DNA from: Spiroplasma ixodetis Y32
Lineage (GTDB): Bacteria > Bacillota_I > Bacilli_A > Mycoplasmatales > VBWQ01
Assembly: GCF_030316605.1 (NCBI RefSeq)
Contig: NZ_CP127039.1
Location: 248,001 to 312,000 of the forward strand
Reading direction: 5' to 3'
Length of the DNA stretch: 64,000 nucleotides
Shown: positions 9,554 through 21,849 of the stretch, in pieces
Layout: every line of letters begins with the position of its first letter
Position numbering within the stretch: the stretch's first letter is position 1
Translations under genes and position numbers: made by a program
Notes under the pieces: model-generated
Database searches by the model: none
What the model was told of the DNA's origin: nothing
What the model saw: the letters and a program-made list of their open reading frames with translations, nothing else

Positions 9554-11260
9554 ATGACTTTTATTAATAGTTATGTACAATTAAATAAAAAATATGACCT
9601 TAATTTTAGTGATAATAATTTTGGTTTTACTTGAGAAATTTTTAAAGATTTTGTTGGTGAACAATGAGCAGAATTTTTTACTACCAACTGTTTTTATCGT
9701 TTTGTACCAACTGCAAGATTAACGCGTAAAACATGAAACTGTTTAGCGTTTGATTTATTTATTTGTTGTAATTTTAGTGATAGTAGTGTTCAAGAAGTAA
9801 GACGTTATGAAAATACTCATAATGAAACTACAGTTGGTTCTTTACTTGATGTTTGTCAATATTTAGCAGATAAATATGATATTCACTTATCCCCAAATAA
9901 TCCACATGGTATTAAGTGAAAAATAACCAAAGATGGTGGTTGTATTATCTTTCCTAATAACCAGCAAATTGACTTTATTGGTTATGCAAATGGTAATAAA
10001 ATTTTTGGAAAATCAGTTGGTGGTTCAAGTTATTTATGTTCAAGAACTGATGAAATAATTATGGCTGAAGAAAAAGAAACTTTAAGTGAAAAACAATTAA
10101 CTCAACGTTATGAACGTTTAAAATTATCAATGTTTCGTAGTAATCGTATTAAAGTTTCAAATAAGCCAATTCAAGAATGAAGTTGAACATTTACAGATAG
10201 AAATATATTTAGTCCAACCTATGGTAAACAAATTACTCGTTATTTTTATAAAAATCACTTTATTGCTTTTACTTGCAATCCCTATGATAAATACCACCCA
10301 TTTTATTTGCTTTATTGTATACCATACTTACCATTAAATAATAAAGTAATAGATACTCTTAAAAAGATTGGTAAAGTTTATTATGAAGATAATGAAGCAT
10401 TTAGTGGTTTAGGATTATTTATTTTAAGATTTACTTTACTTCCGTTTTGACATAAATTAGAACCAGTAACTCAAAAATTAATTTTAGAATTAAAAAAGAA
10501 AAATCCCGATGAATTCAATACTGTTTATTATGGTTTTGAATTTTTAAATAGTAATGCAACAATTTTTCCATTTCAAAAAACATTAAAATATTGACAAACA
10601 TATGATTTACAAGAATTTTATAATCAAGAAAAAAATATGTATAAATTTGATTTTTATTCAGTTGGTGTTGATTGAGCAACTGGACATAAAGACCATACTG
10701 TATTTATGGTAGTTGGATTTAAAGAATATAATAATACTGGATATTATGATGCTTATATTATTTGTGAATTAGTAGTTACTCCAAATGATTTTATTAATGA
10801 AAATGAAAAAATTAATGCTTATTCAAATGAAATTTTAGGACTAATTGATAATTTTGAAAATTTTGACCAAGCAATTTATTTTTATGATGATAAAGCAAGA
10901 ACAGCAATGGATTGATTAAATCAAAAATTAATAGATGAACATAATACTATTTTAATAACACAAACTGCTATTAAACATTCTTCAAATTTAAATCAAGAAG
11001 CAGGATTAACTAATAGAGTAGTTTGAATGAGAAATATTATGAGTTATGGAAACTTTTATGCTAATAAAGATGATTTACCAAAAACTACTCAATGCTTAGA
11101 AGAATTACGTTATGATGAAACAAAAACTAACATTCCAGACAAGAATATGTATCAAGACCCTTATGATGCATTATTTTATGCACTATATCCATATAAAAAT
11201 GTAATTAGGGGTAAAAATAATGCTAGTGTGAAAAAAAGCATCTTCACATTTGCTATATAA
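9554..11260 (+). CDS. terL: Phage terminase large subunit
   Basis: 568 aa, start chosen at the ATG after TTTAGGAGATAAT. The ATPase half has an atypical Walker A-like loop (PTARLTRKT, residues about 53-61) and a Walker B (DEIIMAEE, about 173-180). The nuclease half has the three acidic motifs of the TerL RNase H fold: SVGVDWATGHKD (about 371-382), AIYFYDDKA and YQDPYDALFYAL. The enzyme would cut and pump phage DNA into the prohead through the portal. It is the only terminase in the window and lies on the opposite strand from the portal and 672-aa genes. The gene appears intact. Confidence 0.88.
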
Positions 11261-11412
11261 TAAACAAGTAAAATATAATTAATAGTATAGGTATCACAAA
11301 ATAAACATCTTTAATTTAGGCGTTATTTTGCGTTTAAAAGCATACTTGTAAAAATATCAAAAAATGGTTACAATTAAACAATAAAATTTTAAAAAATAAG
11401 GAGTAAGTTATA

Positions 11413-11499
11413 ATGAATAAAGAAAAATCATTAAAAGTTGTAAATAATTTGAAATCTTTAAAAAAGATTTTACAAAATGAATGTTATTTGTCAAAGTAA
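11413..11499 (+). CDS. Tiny phage protein, 28 aa
   Basis: Good AAGGAGTAAG site before MNKEKSLKVVNNLKSLKK. The first residues match the MNKEK start of the two small proteins at 1831 and 1952. It overlaps the next frame by 23 bases. Helical and basic; function unknown. Confidence 0.35.
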   Translation: MNKEKSLKVVNNLKSLKKILQNECYLSK

Positions 11500-11971
11500 A
11501 AATTGTAATAACAAATGAAGTAATATTGTATTTTTATATTTAAAATCAACAACATTTAGTCTTTTTCTTTGTGAAAATCATGCAATTAATTTAGAACATG
11601 AATTATTACCAAAATGATTAAAAACTTGTGAAGAGTTAAGAAAAAATAACAAAATAAAAAAGGAGAAATTTATTATGAAAACATGAATAAAAACAAATTT
11701 AAGTAAAATAACATTAGCATTAGCACTAACTGGTGCTACAACCGGAACAATAGGATTAATCATGGGGGGGCTGCTTACCTATCAAAGTAAAAATGAATTA
11801 TCATTTTTAAATTATGATTATACAAAAACTTCTGGTGGTGGTGGAGCAATTATATGGTCACAACCTATGAATAATCAACATAAAATATTTTTGTATTTTG
11901 ATATTAAATCAAGACATCAAGGGGATATAAAATGAGATGGTAAATATCCTGATGGATATTTTAATAAATAA
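11477..11971 (+). CDS. Cys-cluster protein continuous with a membrane-anchored protein
   Basis: One open frame of 164 aa. The first 66 residues carry a possible zinc site (CQSKNC then CENH). A second, better start lies in frame at 11675 behind AAAAGGAGAAATT and would give a 98-aa protein with a transmembrane helix (about residues 10-32) and a Gly-rich extracytoplasmic tail ending YPDGYFNK. No stop separates the two parts, so either they are fused or two proteins are made by internal initiation. The frame ends one base before the stop of the convergent 672-aa gene. Confidence 0.45.
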
Positions 11972-11972
11972 T

Positions 11973-13991
11973 TTAAATTTCCAAGTTAATATAAGAGATA
12001 TTTTCATTATATTTATCAAATAAATTAATATTATTTAAATATATTTCTTGTTTATCAGTTATTAAAGTTAAATTATAATTTCCAGAACCAAATATACCAC
12101 TAATTTCAATCCGATTTAATTGATAAATTGGATTTTTAATTAGTATTTCAAATTTATTGTCATTATCAATTTGTGATATTTCTTCATAAAATTCTAATTT
12201 AGAAAACAATTGTGATTTATTTGAACCATATAAATTTAAAGCATTTTCAATTTTGCTTTTATCAATGATTGCTTTCGTAAAATACTTTCCATATTCACCA
12301 TTACCTAATGTTCAATCAGCAGGAATTAATGAAGGTATGTTATTACTTTCTAATTCATTTGTAATAGATAATCAGTTAAATTGATTATCATCTAGTTTGA
12401 ATAGTTCATTTTGACTGATATCATTATTTTTTAATTTAATATTATTTATATCAGTAAAATCAAAATATGCAGATTTTAATACTACTTTTACGTCTTTAAA
12501 TTCCCAAATTTCGTTAGAACCTGTGTGTATAGGATTTGATTTTAATTCAAAATAATAAGGTAATAATAATTTATAATCATCATTTAAACCTTTATTAATA
12601 GACATAGTTGAATAAATATTATTTGATAACATAATAACTATTTGTTTAAATATTTCAACTTGTGGTAAATTTATATAATTTGGATAATCTAATTTTCATT
12701 GTTTAAATAAATTAGTAATTACATCTTCTGGTTTTTGTCCTTCAAATTTTGAACGTAATTCTGCTATTTTAGAAGTTAAATCATTAGGTTGAAATTCATC
12801 AAAGTTTCTGTTATAAGTATATGTATAAGTTAGCATATCTAATAATACTTTTTGTAAACTATCAATTGGTGGTCTATCTTTTATTTCTAGTTCAACATCA
12901 TGAAATTTATCTGTTGTAGAAATAAATAAATTATAGTTACCTACTAAAAATCATGACTCTAATTTTTTATCTTTTAATTCTATTTCATCAGATAATGGTC
13001 ATACTTTTAAATTTTTAGAAACATCATAACCTAATTTTGCATTAGTAACTCTTGCATTATTAATAATTTCTTTTCTTGTTTCTTTACCACCACCAATAGC
13101 AATTAAATCTAAAACTGATTTTTCTTTAACAATAAATTGCTTTGCTAACTTTCATGGTAATATTTGTTCACTAAATCACTGTTCTAATATTCTAACTTTT
13201 GGTTGAGTTTCAATAGGCATTGATAATAGCGGAAATGCTATCTTATCCTTAACAAATAATTTAGGATATACTTCCATATTGTCAACTTCACCAAGTACCT
13301 TTATATTGCCAAAAATCATGCTTCTAGGGGCTTTAATTTTTAAACCAGTTACTTTGGTATCTTTCTCTAATGGTTTTTGTAATTTAATAATAATTGGATA
13401 ACCATCTCTTGTTTTAAAATCTTTAATTTTAATAATAGTTATACTTTTAGTACTTCTAGTTTTTGGATTTTGATAAGGTTGTGAATAATTATTAATGATA
13501 TATAAATTATCAATATTATTTTCAGTTAATGGTTCATTAATAGATACTGCATATAATTTAAATTGATTTAATAAATTTATTTCTTGAAAAATTAAATTTT
13601 TAATATCAGTCATACTATATTCAATTGTATTATCATTAATGTTAGTACTTGCTCTTTGATTTAATTGCATAGTAAAGTCTGATGTTTCAGCAGCAGTAGT
13701 TTTTAATACTTTATCAATATCAATAAAACCAATTTTAATAGTATTTGCTGAAAATTTTAAACTATTATTTTCATTATTTTTAAATAAACGTTCAATTTCA
13801 TAAATATAAATTGTTCTTTTTTTAAATTCATCGTATGCTCTATTAATATCAGGGTCACTAGTAGCACCCATCATATTTGTAAAATCATAAGGAATATTAT
13901 CAATTAAATAATCATTTTCTATTTCTGCTTGATTAAGTTTAGTTTGCTTCTGTTTCTGTGGAAACTTGGTTTGTGGTTTGTTGTTGTCCAT
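11973..13991 (-). CDS. Large phage structural protein, 672 aa
   Basis: Starts MDNNKPQTKFPQKQKQTKLN after TAGGAGAAAAC, inside the end of the portal gene (53-base overlap). UGA is Trp at nine or more positions; without this the frame would break into pieces. The Gln/Lys-rich N terminus precedes a mostly beta-rich, soluble chain without membrane segments. Position directly after the portal suggests a connector, collar or tail component. No family recognised. The stop lies one base from the stop of the opposite-strand gene. Confidence 0.65.
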
Positions 13992-15174
13992 TGTTTTCTC
14001 CTATTAATTGGTTATTTTCGGGATTAAATAATTTTAATCTCACTGTTAAATTATTAATTTCTTGTTCATCATTAATATTAAATGTTGTACTATTTAATAA
14101 ATCTTTATCTAAACGTACTAATATTTGAATAAATTTAAGAATATCAATATTAAATTGTCATAATTTTTGTTCAATATAATTGATAGTTGAAATATTTACT
14201 GCTGTACTTTCAGGAACTGATTGTTGTGCAGATTTTTTTTGACTTGGTATATGAATACCACAACGTTTAAATATTTCATTAACATTTCAGTCATATATAT
14301 CAGTTAAATTTTTACCTTTAAAATTACTACTTGTCATATTAATATTTTCATTTTGTTCGTTACTATCTCCACCACTTTTAAAAATATAATTTTTAGTAAC
14401 TAATATTCTTATGGCATCTTCTAACGAATCTTTTACATTACCATAAGTTTGACCAAAAATAAACTTGGGTGAGTTTAAAATAGTATCTAAAACAATTTGT
14501 TCATAAATAACATCTAATGCTTTAATCTTATCCATTACTTTATTACAATCTGCTAATTCATTTGCTTTATTTCGCATAATTGCTATTGGTATATAGTTAA
14601 TATTTAGTGTTTGTTCTTGCTCTAAATTTGGATTATTAATATATGATTTAAAATCTAATGGAAATTGTTTTTTACTATCATTAACGCTATAAATTGCACG
14701 ATTAATAGTTACTTGTTCATTATTTAATGTATAAACTTCAAATAATCTTACAATTTGTGCATTTTTTTCATAACTATCATAAAAAATAGTACATTGAATT
14801 AATTTACCAGTAATATCATAAACTCTTTGTTGTATATCAACTACTTGAAAATATAAATCATCATTAGCAATAAAAATTAAATAACCACTAATTCCTAATT
14901 TACTTAATTTAAAAATAGAATTTCAATTTTTTCGATAAAATTCTTGTTGAATTAAATATTATTTAATAGTTTCATTATTAATGTCTAATGGAGCATTATA
15001 TAAATTAGCATTATTTTCTGCTACAAAATCAGTAAAATATGTTTCATGATTAAAATCATTAAAACCAAAATAACTTAAAATAGAAGCATGTGTACTTTTA
15101 CCTTTTAAAAAAGTTAATTTAGTTTTTTCTTCATTATTAGTACTCTTATCTCTTCTTAAAAATCTACCTAACAT
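13939..15174 (-). pseudogene. Phage portal protein with an in-frame TAA
   Basis: Start chosen at the ATG at 15174 (MLGRFLRRDKSTNNEEK), eight bases after AAAGGTGG; two upstream GTG codons are less likely. The frame of 412 codons is intact except for TAA at codon 72 (14959-14961). Downstream it keeps portal-like sequence, including a long helix with ANELADCNKVMDKIKALD, then LDTILNSPKFIFG, and a Gln-rich C terminus. The portal forms the ring through which DNA enters the head. As sequenced only 71 residues would be made. Identification is by recognition of portal-type features and neighbourhood. Confidence 0.65.
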
Positions 15175-15190
15175 AATATTCACCACCTTT

Positions 15191-15346
15191 CTAAAATATT
15201 TGATTAATTTTTAATATTATTTTTACAATGATAAATATAATTAAACCTGCTGTTGCTGATGATAGAATTACTCCAATTAAACCTAAAATAATTTTTATAA
15301 TTTTAAAAAAACATAATATTATTCCTGTAATTCTTCTAATTTTCAT
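15191..15346 (-). CDS. Small membrane protein, 51 aa
   Basis: Starts within the last 28 bases of the tail-fibre gene. It is basic at the N terminus (MKIRRITG), then strongly hydrophobic with two possible short helices separated by SSATAG. It is small enough to be a holin subunit, though no lysin gene was recognised next to it. It ends just before the portal ribosome binding site, so all are probably on one transcript. Confidence 0.5.
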   Translation of the reverse strand: MKIRRITGIILCFFKIIKIILGLIGVILSSATAGLIIFIIVKIILKINQIF

Positions 15347-17367
15347 ACATTACCTTTTAAATTACCTTTTACAGTATAAATAGTAATCCATTTTGCATGT
15401 TGAACTGATAAAATTACTATATTAGCACTATCATTAAAGGTTTGTATTGGTACACCTGCTATTGTTTTATCAGTTATAATAAATTCTTGAATAGTATAAA
15501 CTGGATTATATATACTTCAAGAATAATAAACTCTATAATGTTTATTCTCTTGAAAATCATAAGTAATTTGTCAATAATCTCATTTATTTTTTTCTCTTGT
15601 TCCTACTTCTTTTCAATTTGAACCACTTGGACTTGGTTGTGGTTGTTTTTCTAATATTTCATTAATTGCTTGTAATAATTTTTTATTTTGAGTTTTTAAT
15701 AATTTATATTCATTATTTTCTAATAAATCCCTACAAAGTAATGAATTTTCTTCATCATGTAATACAATTTCATTTGCTTCAGTATTATATTTAAAATAAT
15801 CATTTGAAAATTTTTTATCTTTTATTTTTTCTTTTAATTCATTAATAGCACCGGCAATAGTTTTATCAGTAGTTTCTAAATTAGGAATTTCAGTACCAAT
15901 AGTATTAATAGAAAAAGCATATTTAAAATGGTCTTTATCCATTTTGTCTTTTAATTTTTTATCTATTTCTTCTTTTTTATAATAATCAGATAAATCTACT
16001 TTACCACCAGTAGCACTAATTTTATTATTTTCATCAATAGTTATATTAGTACCAGCAGTTAATTTATTTTGCTTTTTATCTAATAAATTATTAGTTTCTA
16101 GTTTTGTATAATAATCACGTTCAGTACCTTCTTCTGCTATAAATTCAGTTGGTCTTCCTTTTCCTATATATTGATATAATACAATAGAACTAGATTGATA
16201 ATTAATATCATTAGAGACAACAGTAATGTCATTTGATTCCTTAGTAAATAATAATTGGATTTTTACATTATCATTTACAATTAACTCATCTAACTTAATA
16301 GTTTTTTGTGTTGTTCTTTGAATTTCACCACCTAAATTAAATATAGTTTTTTTATTACTATATATGTAATTATCAGTAGGAGTACTAGGTGGTTGATAAA
16401 TGTAACCCCATATTGCTAAATATATTTTTCCAAATTCATTACTTGGAATAAAAGAAGACATTTTTTTTCATAAAGGACTAGTTACAATATTAAATCAATT
16501 ATTTTTAATATCATCAATATTTTCATTAGTTTTGGTTAATTCATCATTCAATTTAGTTATATTATTTTCATTAGTAGTAATTTGTTTTTGTTGTTTAGCA
16601 GAAAAATCACAAGTTGGCGCATGTGTATAATCACCAATTTGTGGATTATTTTGTAATGCTTCTGGTGGTAATGTTCCAATTTCATCAGGTCAATCTAAAA
16701 TCATTGTTTCAGTTTCTTTATCGTAATCTGTTGCAACATAATCTTTATTAATAAATTTACTAACAGGACCTCTATATATTTCATTTTCATTATCATCAAC
16801 TAAATCATCATATAATTTAATTTGTTTTGATAATGTAAATTCTTTTTGTTGTTCGATTAATTCATCAACTTGATTTCTAGTATAAAATGCTTTTAAATCA
16901 ATTTTTTCAACATCTATTTCATCATCATTATAATTTGATAATATTTGTTTTAATTCTGTTAGTCTTGCCCATATTTTCATTCTACTTGGTGCTAAATCTC
17001 AAACATTAATTGTAGGAATACTATTTGTACTAAATTGACTACCATTATTAAACTGAATAGTAGCATCAACATTAAATTCAATTGGTGTACGATTAAATAC
17101 TCAATGTTCAGCGGTTACATAAACCATATCTCTTAATGTTTCTTTAATTAATTCATCTTTAAAACTATCAAAAGGAAATTTAGATAAAATAAAACCAAGA
17201 TAAGCATTAATATCATTTTGAGCACGAATAGCAAAAGTTTTAAATCAATCATTAACATTTGGTCATGTTTGTATATATTGCTGTGGTGTTTCTGTAATTT
17301 TTCCAGTTAATGGATATCAGTTATTATAATTTTCTAGACTGACACCAGTTCAAAGTTTATTAATCAT
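15319..17367 (-). CDS. Phage tail fibre / receptor-binding protein, full length
   Basis: 682 aa. An N-terminal domain rich in Trp is followed by a predicted coiled coil (around residues 255-285), a beta-rich section (about 300-420), the repeat-like segments YYTKLETNNLLDKKQ and TAGTNITIDENNKISATGG common in phage fibres, a second coiled coil near LLKTQNKKLLQAINEILEK, and a C-terminal beta domain ending LEELQE. These are typical of trimeric tail fibres that bind the host surface. The left-arm copy is cut at codon 520. One residue differs in the shared part (Asp here, Gly there, near codon 211). Confidence 0.75.
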
Positions 17368-17370
17368 AAT

Positions 17371-19068
17371 TTATCATTCCTTAAAAAATGCTTTTTTATA
17401 ATGTTTAGTTTTTGTTTTAGTTTTTCTATGTGATATATGAATAATTTCTTTTTGTAACTTTTTCTTACCTTTTTCTGCAACTTGACTATATGCAAATTTT
17501 TCTAAATGATGTAATAATCCTGTACCAAATAAAGTATTAACTGAAAATTTTAAACCAATATTTTTAAATGATTTATTAATATTTTCAATAGGATTATTAA
17601 TAACATTTACTACTTTATGATAAGTTCTTACGATTCTAAATATTTCTCTGTATACTTTAAAACTATCTCTAATTATTTGTTGAACAACCGGTGGTGCAAA
17701 TGCTATTGCTTTTAATCATTTATTTTGATTAACTCCATAACCAATGTATCAACCACTATATCAACGATATCAATGGAATGGATGTATTTGAGTAACAAAA
17801 GTTTCTGCTTTAAGAATACTATCAATAACTGTAATTGGTTTATATTTAGGATTGCGATGATAAATAGTAATTGCACATTTATCTAATGATAAAGGTTTAA
17901 TTTTACAACCCATAAATACTGGCGAATTTAATGGTATTAATTGTGCATGTTTTATTGCTCTCTTTTCAGCAGTAGTAAATAAATCTGTTGTTTTTTTCTT
18001 TTAATTTATTAATTTTTTCAAATACTTGTTTTTCTAACTTTTCAAATTTTTCTTGTAATTTATATATACTTTCTCGTAATTTTTCAAAATATGGAGTATC
18101 TTTTCAAAATTTATTTAAACCTTTTTTTAAATAAAATCTAATATCAAAATATTTAAAAGTTTGATTTGCTTTTAAAACAAGTTGATGAATAATACTATTT
18201 TTAAAATTAAATTTAATAGTATTTGCACGAATTTTTTGTAAATCTAAAATTAAAGTTTTTCCATATCTATTTTCTGTATGTATTGTATGAACTAAATTTA
18301 ATCATTCATGTTGGTTCATTTTTAATACTTCTTTTAAATCAGTATTATATTTTTTTAAAAAGTTATTTGCTTTTTCGATATCTTTAATTTTAAATTTTGG
18401 AGTTAATTGTGGACTTAGTTTTATTAATGTATTTTGTAATAATAAATAATCTTTTAATTCTTGTGCTTCTAATTTTTGAAAATTATTTTTATATTGTCTT
18501 TCAGCAACATAACCCAAATTTTGGATTATTGTTTCACGATTAGGAGCAAAACTATAATTAAATAAATAACGTTTATTACCAATAATTTTATCTGTTAAAA
18601 TTTCTTTTCCACTTACTTGACTAATAATTTCTTGTAAATTTTTTGCTTCTTTAACACCTATTTGTTCTAATGTTTTAGTTTTTTGTGCTAAATTAATAAA
18701 TTTAGTAGTACGATAACCACGACTAATTTTATTTAGTCCAGCAAATGCAGGTAATATATTAAAGAAAGTATTTAATTTTGTTACATTTCCTTTAAATAAT
18801 CATAAACTTGATTAATAGTAAAATCAGTTAAAAATTCTACACCAACAGCACTAATACTAGCAACTAAATCACTTTCACCTAATCCAAGTGCTACGCTTTC
18901 ACTTAAACCACCAGTAAAAGGAGCAAGTGCTACTGCTATAACTTGTACACCAATCATTTCTAAAATTTCTCATCAAAAACTTTTATTTTCTTGTTGGTTA
19001 CTTGTTCTAGTATGTTTTGGTTTATTTATGTTTAAAAGTATTACTGTACTAGTTGTACCAATTGGCAT
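17371..19068 (-). pseudogene. 565-aa phage protein, frameshifted (right copy)
   Basis: Same length as the intact left copy (4836-6533), but one T is missing at about 18791 (A run after codon 92) and one base is gained at about 17991-17997. Between these points the frame is shifted and closed by stops. Only the first 92 codons or so and the C-terminal third are in frame. It also has a Val to Ala change near 18690. Probably non-functional. Confidence 0.75.
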
Positions 19069-19761
19069 GATATTAATTTCCTTTATTTAAGAGTTATTTT
19101 AATTAGATTTGTTGTTCCTTTATAATTTAAGTCATTAACATTTGCAGTAATAGTTATATATAAGTCACCTGCTTTTTGTTTTTGATTACTTACATTAGTT
19201 TTTCCTTGTGCATCACTAAAATATTTAATAGTTGGATTTGTTAAATTTGGATTTAATGATTTAAGTTCATTAGTACTTTTTATTTCTGTATTTAATTCAC
19301 TATTATTGTTATTAACATTTGCAGTAATATTTGTTGTTAAAACTGTAATTTTAGTTTTTAAATCAGTTTTTTCTGTTTTAATAACTCCACATAACATTCA
19401 TCTTGATGTTGTTTCATTATTAGAAATATATGGTATTGCTTCTCCAACAACTTCACCAGCAACTTTATATGCTCTTCCTGCTTTATCATCTTTAATAAAA
19501 TCTACATAAATAACTGTATTTTCTATCATGTATCTTTTCATCGCTCTTGGTGTTGCTAAAATAAAGGTCATTAATTGTTGTTCATTTTTATCATTAGTAA
19601 AAATCATATAGTCATCAAGAACGATTTCACATAATACACCTTTTACATATAAATTATTTCCATTTAAACGTAATTGTTGTGTCAACTGATTATCGGTAAT
19701 TAAACCTTTATTATCTGCTAAATAAACTAAACTATCATAAAGACCATTAGTAATAAAAAAT

Positions 19762-20702
19762 GGCTTTTCTCCCTTTATGTACTATTTTTAAATTTTATCA
19801 CATAAATGTTGAGAAAAGCCTATCTACGGACTTCTCCCCACATTTTTAAATGAAACATAGCATTACAGTTTCAAAAGTAGGTATCTTGTTGAATTTATAT
19901 GCAGCTTCTTTGGCATATAAATGAACATGATGTTTTGCAACTTTGATATGTGTTTTAAATGTTCTTCGTATATGTTTTCATACTGATTCAATTTGATTGG
20001 TATTTACGCCAATTTTTGAAACATAACCATCTTGATGGTTAACTGTTTTGTGATTAGGGAAAAGTGATTTGAAATCACGATATCCTTTTCAAGAATCAGT
20101 ATGTACATCACACTTTGAAGAAATATGGTTTCTTGCAAACTGCAAAATATTTTTACTTTTTGCGTTTTTGATTACTTTCACAATTAAATTATTGGTTGTT
20201 TTTTCATAAACCCCAACAATTAATGTTTTATTTATCAAAGATCTTCCTTGTTTTTTAAAACCCATATGTGAAAGATACATTTCATCCATTTGCACTATGC
20301 CCTCAACAATAAATTGATGTTCTTGTTTGGCAATACGATTTCTGATTTCATGACCCATTCTTCAAGCAGTTTTCAAAGTCACACCCAATTCTTTTGCAAC
20401 ATCAGTTGATGTAATTCCATGTTTGGTGTTTATTCATCTAAAGATGAGATAAAATCAAAATCTCAAAGGTGTTTGTGACTTGTAAAAAATGGTGCCATGA
20501 AGAATACTAAATGTTTGATGACATTTCAAACATCTTATTCTTCTTAAATTAGAAGTATTCAAACTTGTTCAAGAACACATGATACATTTGTTTTTCTTCA
20601 AACTTGCTATATATTTTAAACAATCCTGTTCTGTTTGAAAAGCATTGTTGAACTCATTCAATTTCATTGTTTCCTCCACAAGTACATGTGGGGAGAAGTC
20701 CG
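19762..20702 (-). mobile_element. IS1595-family element, copy 1 (941 bp)
   Basis: Full-length element. Ends are CGGACTTCTCCCC and GGGAGAAAAGCC. It is flanked by the 8-bp duplication TAAAAAAT (19754-19761 and 20703-20710), as expected for IS1595. It interrupts the right-arm capsid gene; the left arm has the unoccupied target near 4142. Confidence 0.95.
19846..20667 (-). CDS. IS1595-family transposase (copy 1)
   Basis: 273 aa, intact. The N-terminal zinc ribbon has CIMC and CLKC pairs (residues about 28-50). The ISXO2-like DDE domain has MDEMYL, VHTDSWKGY and the late TNQIESVW block. GGAGG lies seven bases before the ATG. All tryptophans are UGA. Identical in length to the other intact copies at 24790, 39976, 44057 and 54010. 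Confidence 0.9.
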
Positions 20703-21234
20703 TAAAAAATTTACTATTTGCAATGTTTCTAAATTGAAACAAAGTATTTCAAGCAGATAACATTGATTTTAAATAGCCTACTGGTGTTGTATCTTCAATA
20801 TCGATTTTAGTAGCAAATTTTGCAATTGCTTGTGTATCATCAATTGCCAATTTATCTGCTAAATCATTTGCAACTTCATATTGCATACTATCTAATAAAT
20901 TTTGTCCATTATTTGCTTTTAAATCTACATCTGCAATAATTTCTCCTGCAAGATATTTTTTAGTTATTTTTTTACTAATTTTATCAGTATCAACATATGG
21001 TAATTCATATCTTTTACTTTTATCATCCCAAGCAATAATTTTTACTTCCGGTTTTTTTGGTTTTTTAACAATAAACTCAATATTTACTGAGTCAACAATT
21101 TCAGTAGGAAAAAAGTTTGCCCATGGACTATTTGAAATTTTAAAAAACTCTATAAATTCTGGTGCTTCTACTAATCTCTCTGTATTGTCTAAATTTTGAT
21201 TAAATGGTACTGACATTTTATTTCTTCCTTTCGT

Positions 21235-21615
21235 TTATAAATAATTTTTCTTTTTATAATTAATTAAAAAATTTTCTTTATCATTTGTTTTATTATTATT
21301 AATAATTATTTGTTTATTGCCACCTGTATTAATTGTTTGTTTAAATACCGGTTGTTCTTTAATCATTTTTTTAATAGTTTCTTCAATTTTTGAATTTTCT
21401 ATATTACTTGTTTTAAATTTTAAATAATCATAAAATTCAGTTTTAACTTGATATTTTTTAAATATATTAATCATTTCTTTTTCTTTAATTTCTTGATTAA
21501 GTTTATTTAACTTATTTTCTGCTTCATTAACTTTATTTTCTATTTCTTGTGAAGAATCATTATTTTCAGTTAAAGGTTCAGTTGTTTGTTGAACATTATT
21601 TTCATTTTCTAACAT
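21235..21615 (-). CDS. Scaffold-like coiled-coil protein (right copy)
   Basis: 126-aa counterpart of 3234-3614, intact, with Asp instead of Ala at codon 21. It lies immediately before the IS-interrupted capsid gene. The role as a head scaffold is inferred from position and the acidic coiled coil. Confidence 0.6.
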   Translation of the reverse strand: MLENENNVQQTTEPLTENNDSSQEIENKVNEAENKLNKLNQEIKEKEMINIFKKYQVKTEFYDYLKFKTSNIENSKIEETIKKMIKEQPVFKQTINTGGNKQIIINNNKTNDKENFLINYKKKNYL

Positions 21616-21631
21616 TTACATCACCACTTTT

Positions 21632-21820
21632 TTATTTATTTTCTTTATTAATTTTTTCGTTTAATTTTGCTAATTTTTTTTGATGTTTTATAATTTTGTT
21701 ATTTGCTCTAACATGTTTTGGAGTTGTGATAAATCGTTTTAATAAAACAATTAATTCTCTACAAATTAATGTTCCAACACTTGTTCCAATAATTATTAAT
21801 TCATGTATAAGTTCTTTCAT
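21632..21820 (-). CDS. Small membrane protein, 62 aa (right copy)
   Basis: Same sequence as 3029-3217. One N-terminal membrane helix and a basic tail; holin-like in size only. Confidence 0.5.
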   Translation of the reverse strand: MKELIHELIIIGTSVGTLICRELIVLLKRFITTPKHVRANNKIIKHQKKLAKLNEKINKENK

Positions 21821-21849
21821 TTCAATATTTTCCTTTCAATTATTTTATT

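Larger units (their letters stand above)
19083..21216 (-). pseudogene. Major capsid protein split by IS1595 (right copy)
   Basis: Without the IS (19762-20702) and one 8-bp target copy the frame is a clean 395 codons (394 aa). An N-terminal capsid domain starts MSVPFNQNLDNTERL, and a C-terminal domain from about residue 290 has two ITANVN-containing strands. This C-terminal part looks like an Ig-like or decoration domain fused to the capsid. The coding sequence is otherwise intact, so disruption by the IS is more recent than the duplication of the arms; the left copy has an empty target site. Confidence 0.8.

Noticed and set aside
9605..10705. TGA codons breaking the terminase, capsid and 672-aa genes
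   Set aside because: UGA occurs at conserved Trp positions in SecA, L2 and S19 as well, so it is a sense codon here and these are not stops.
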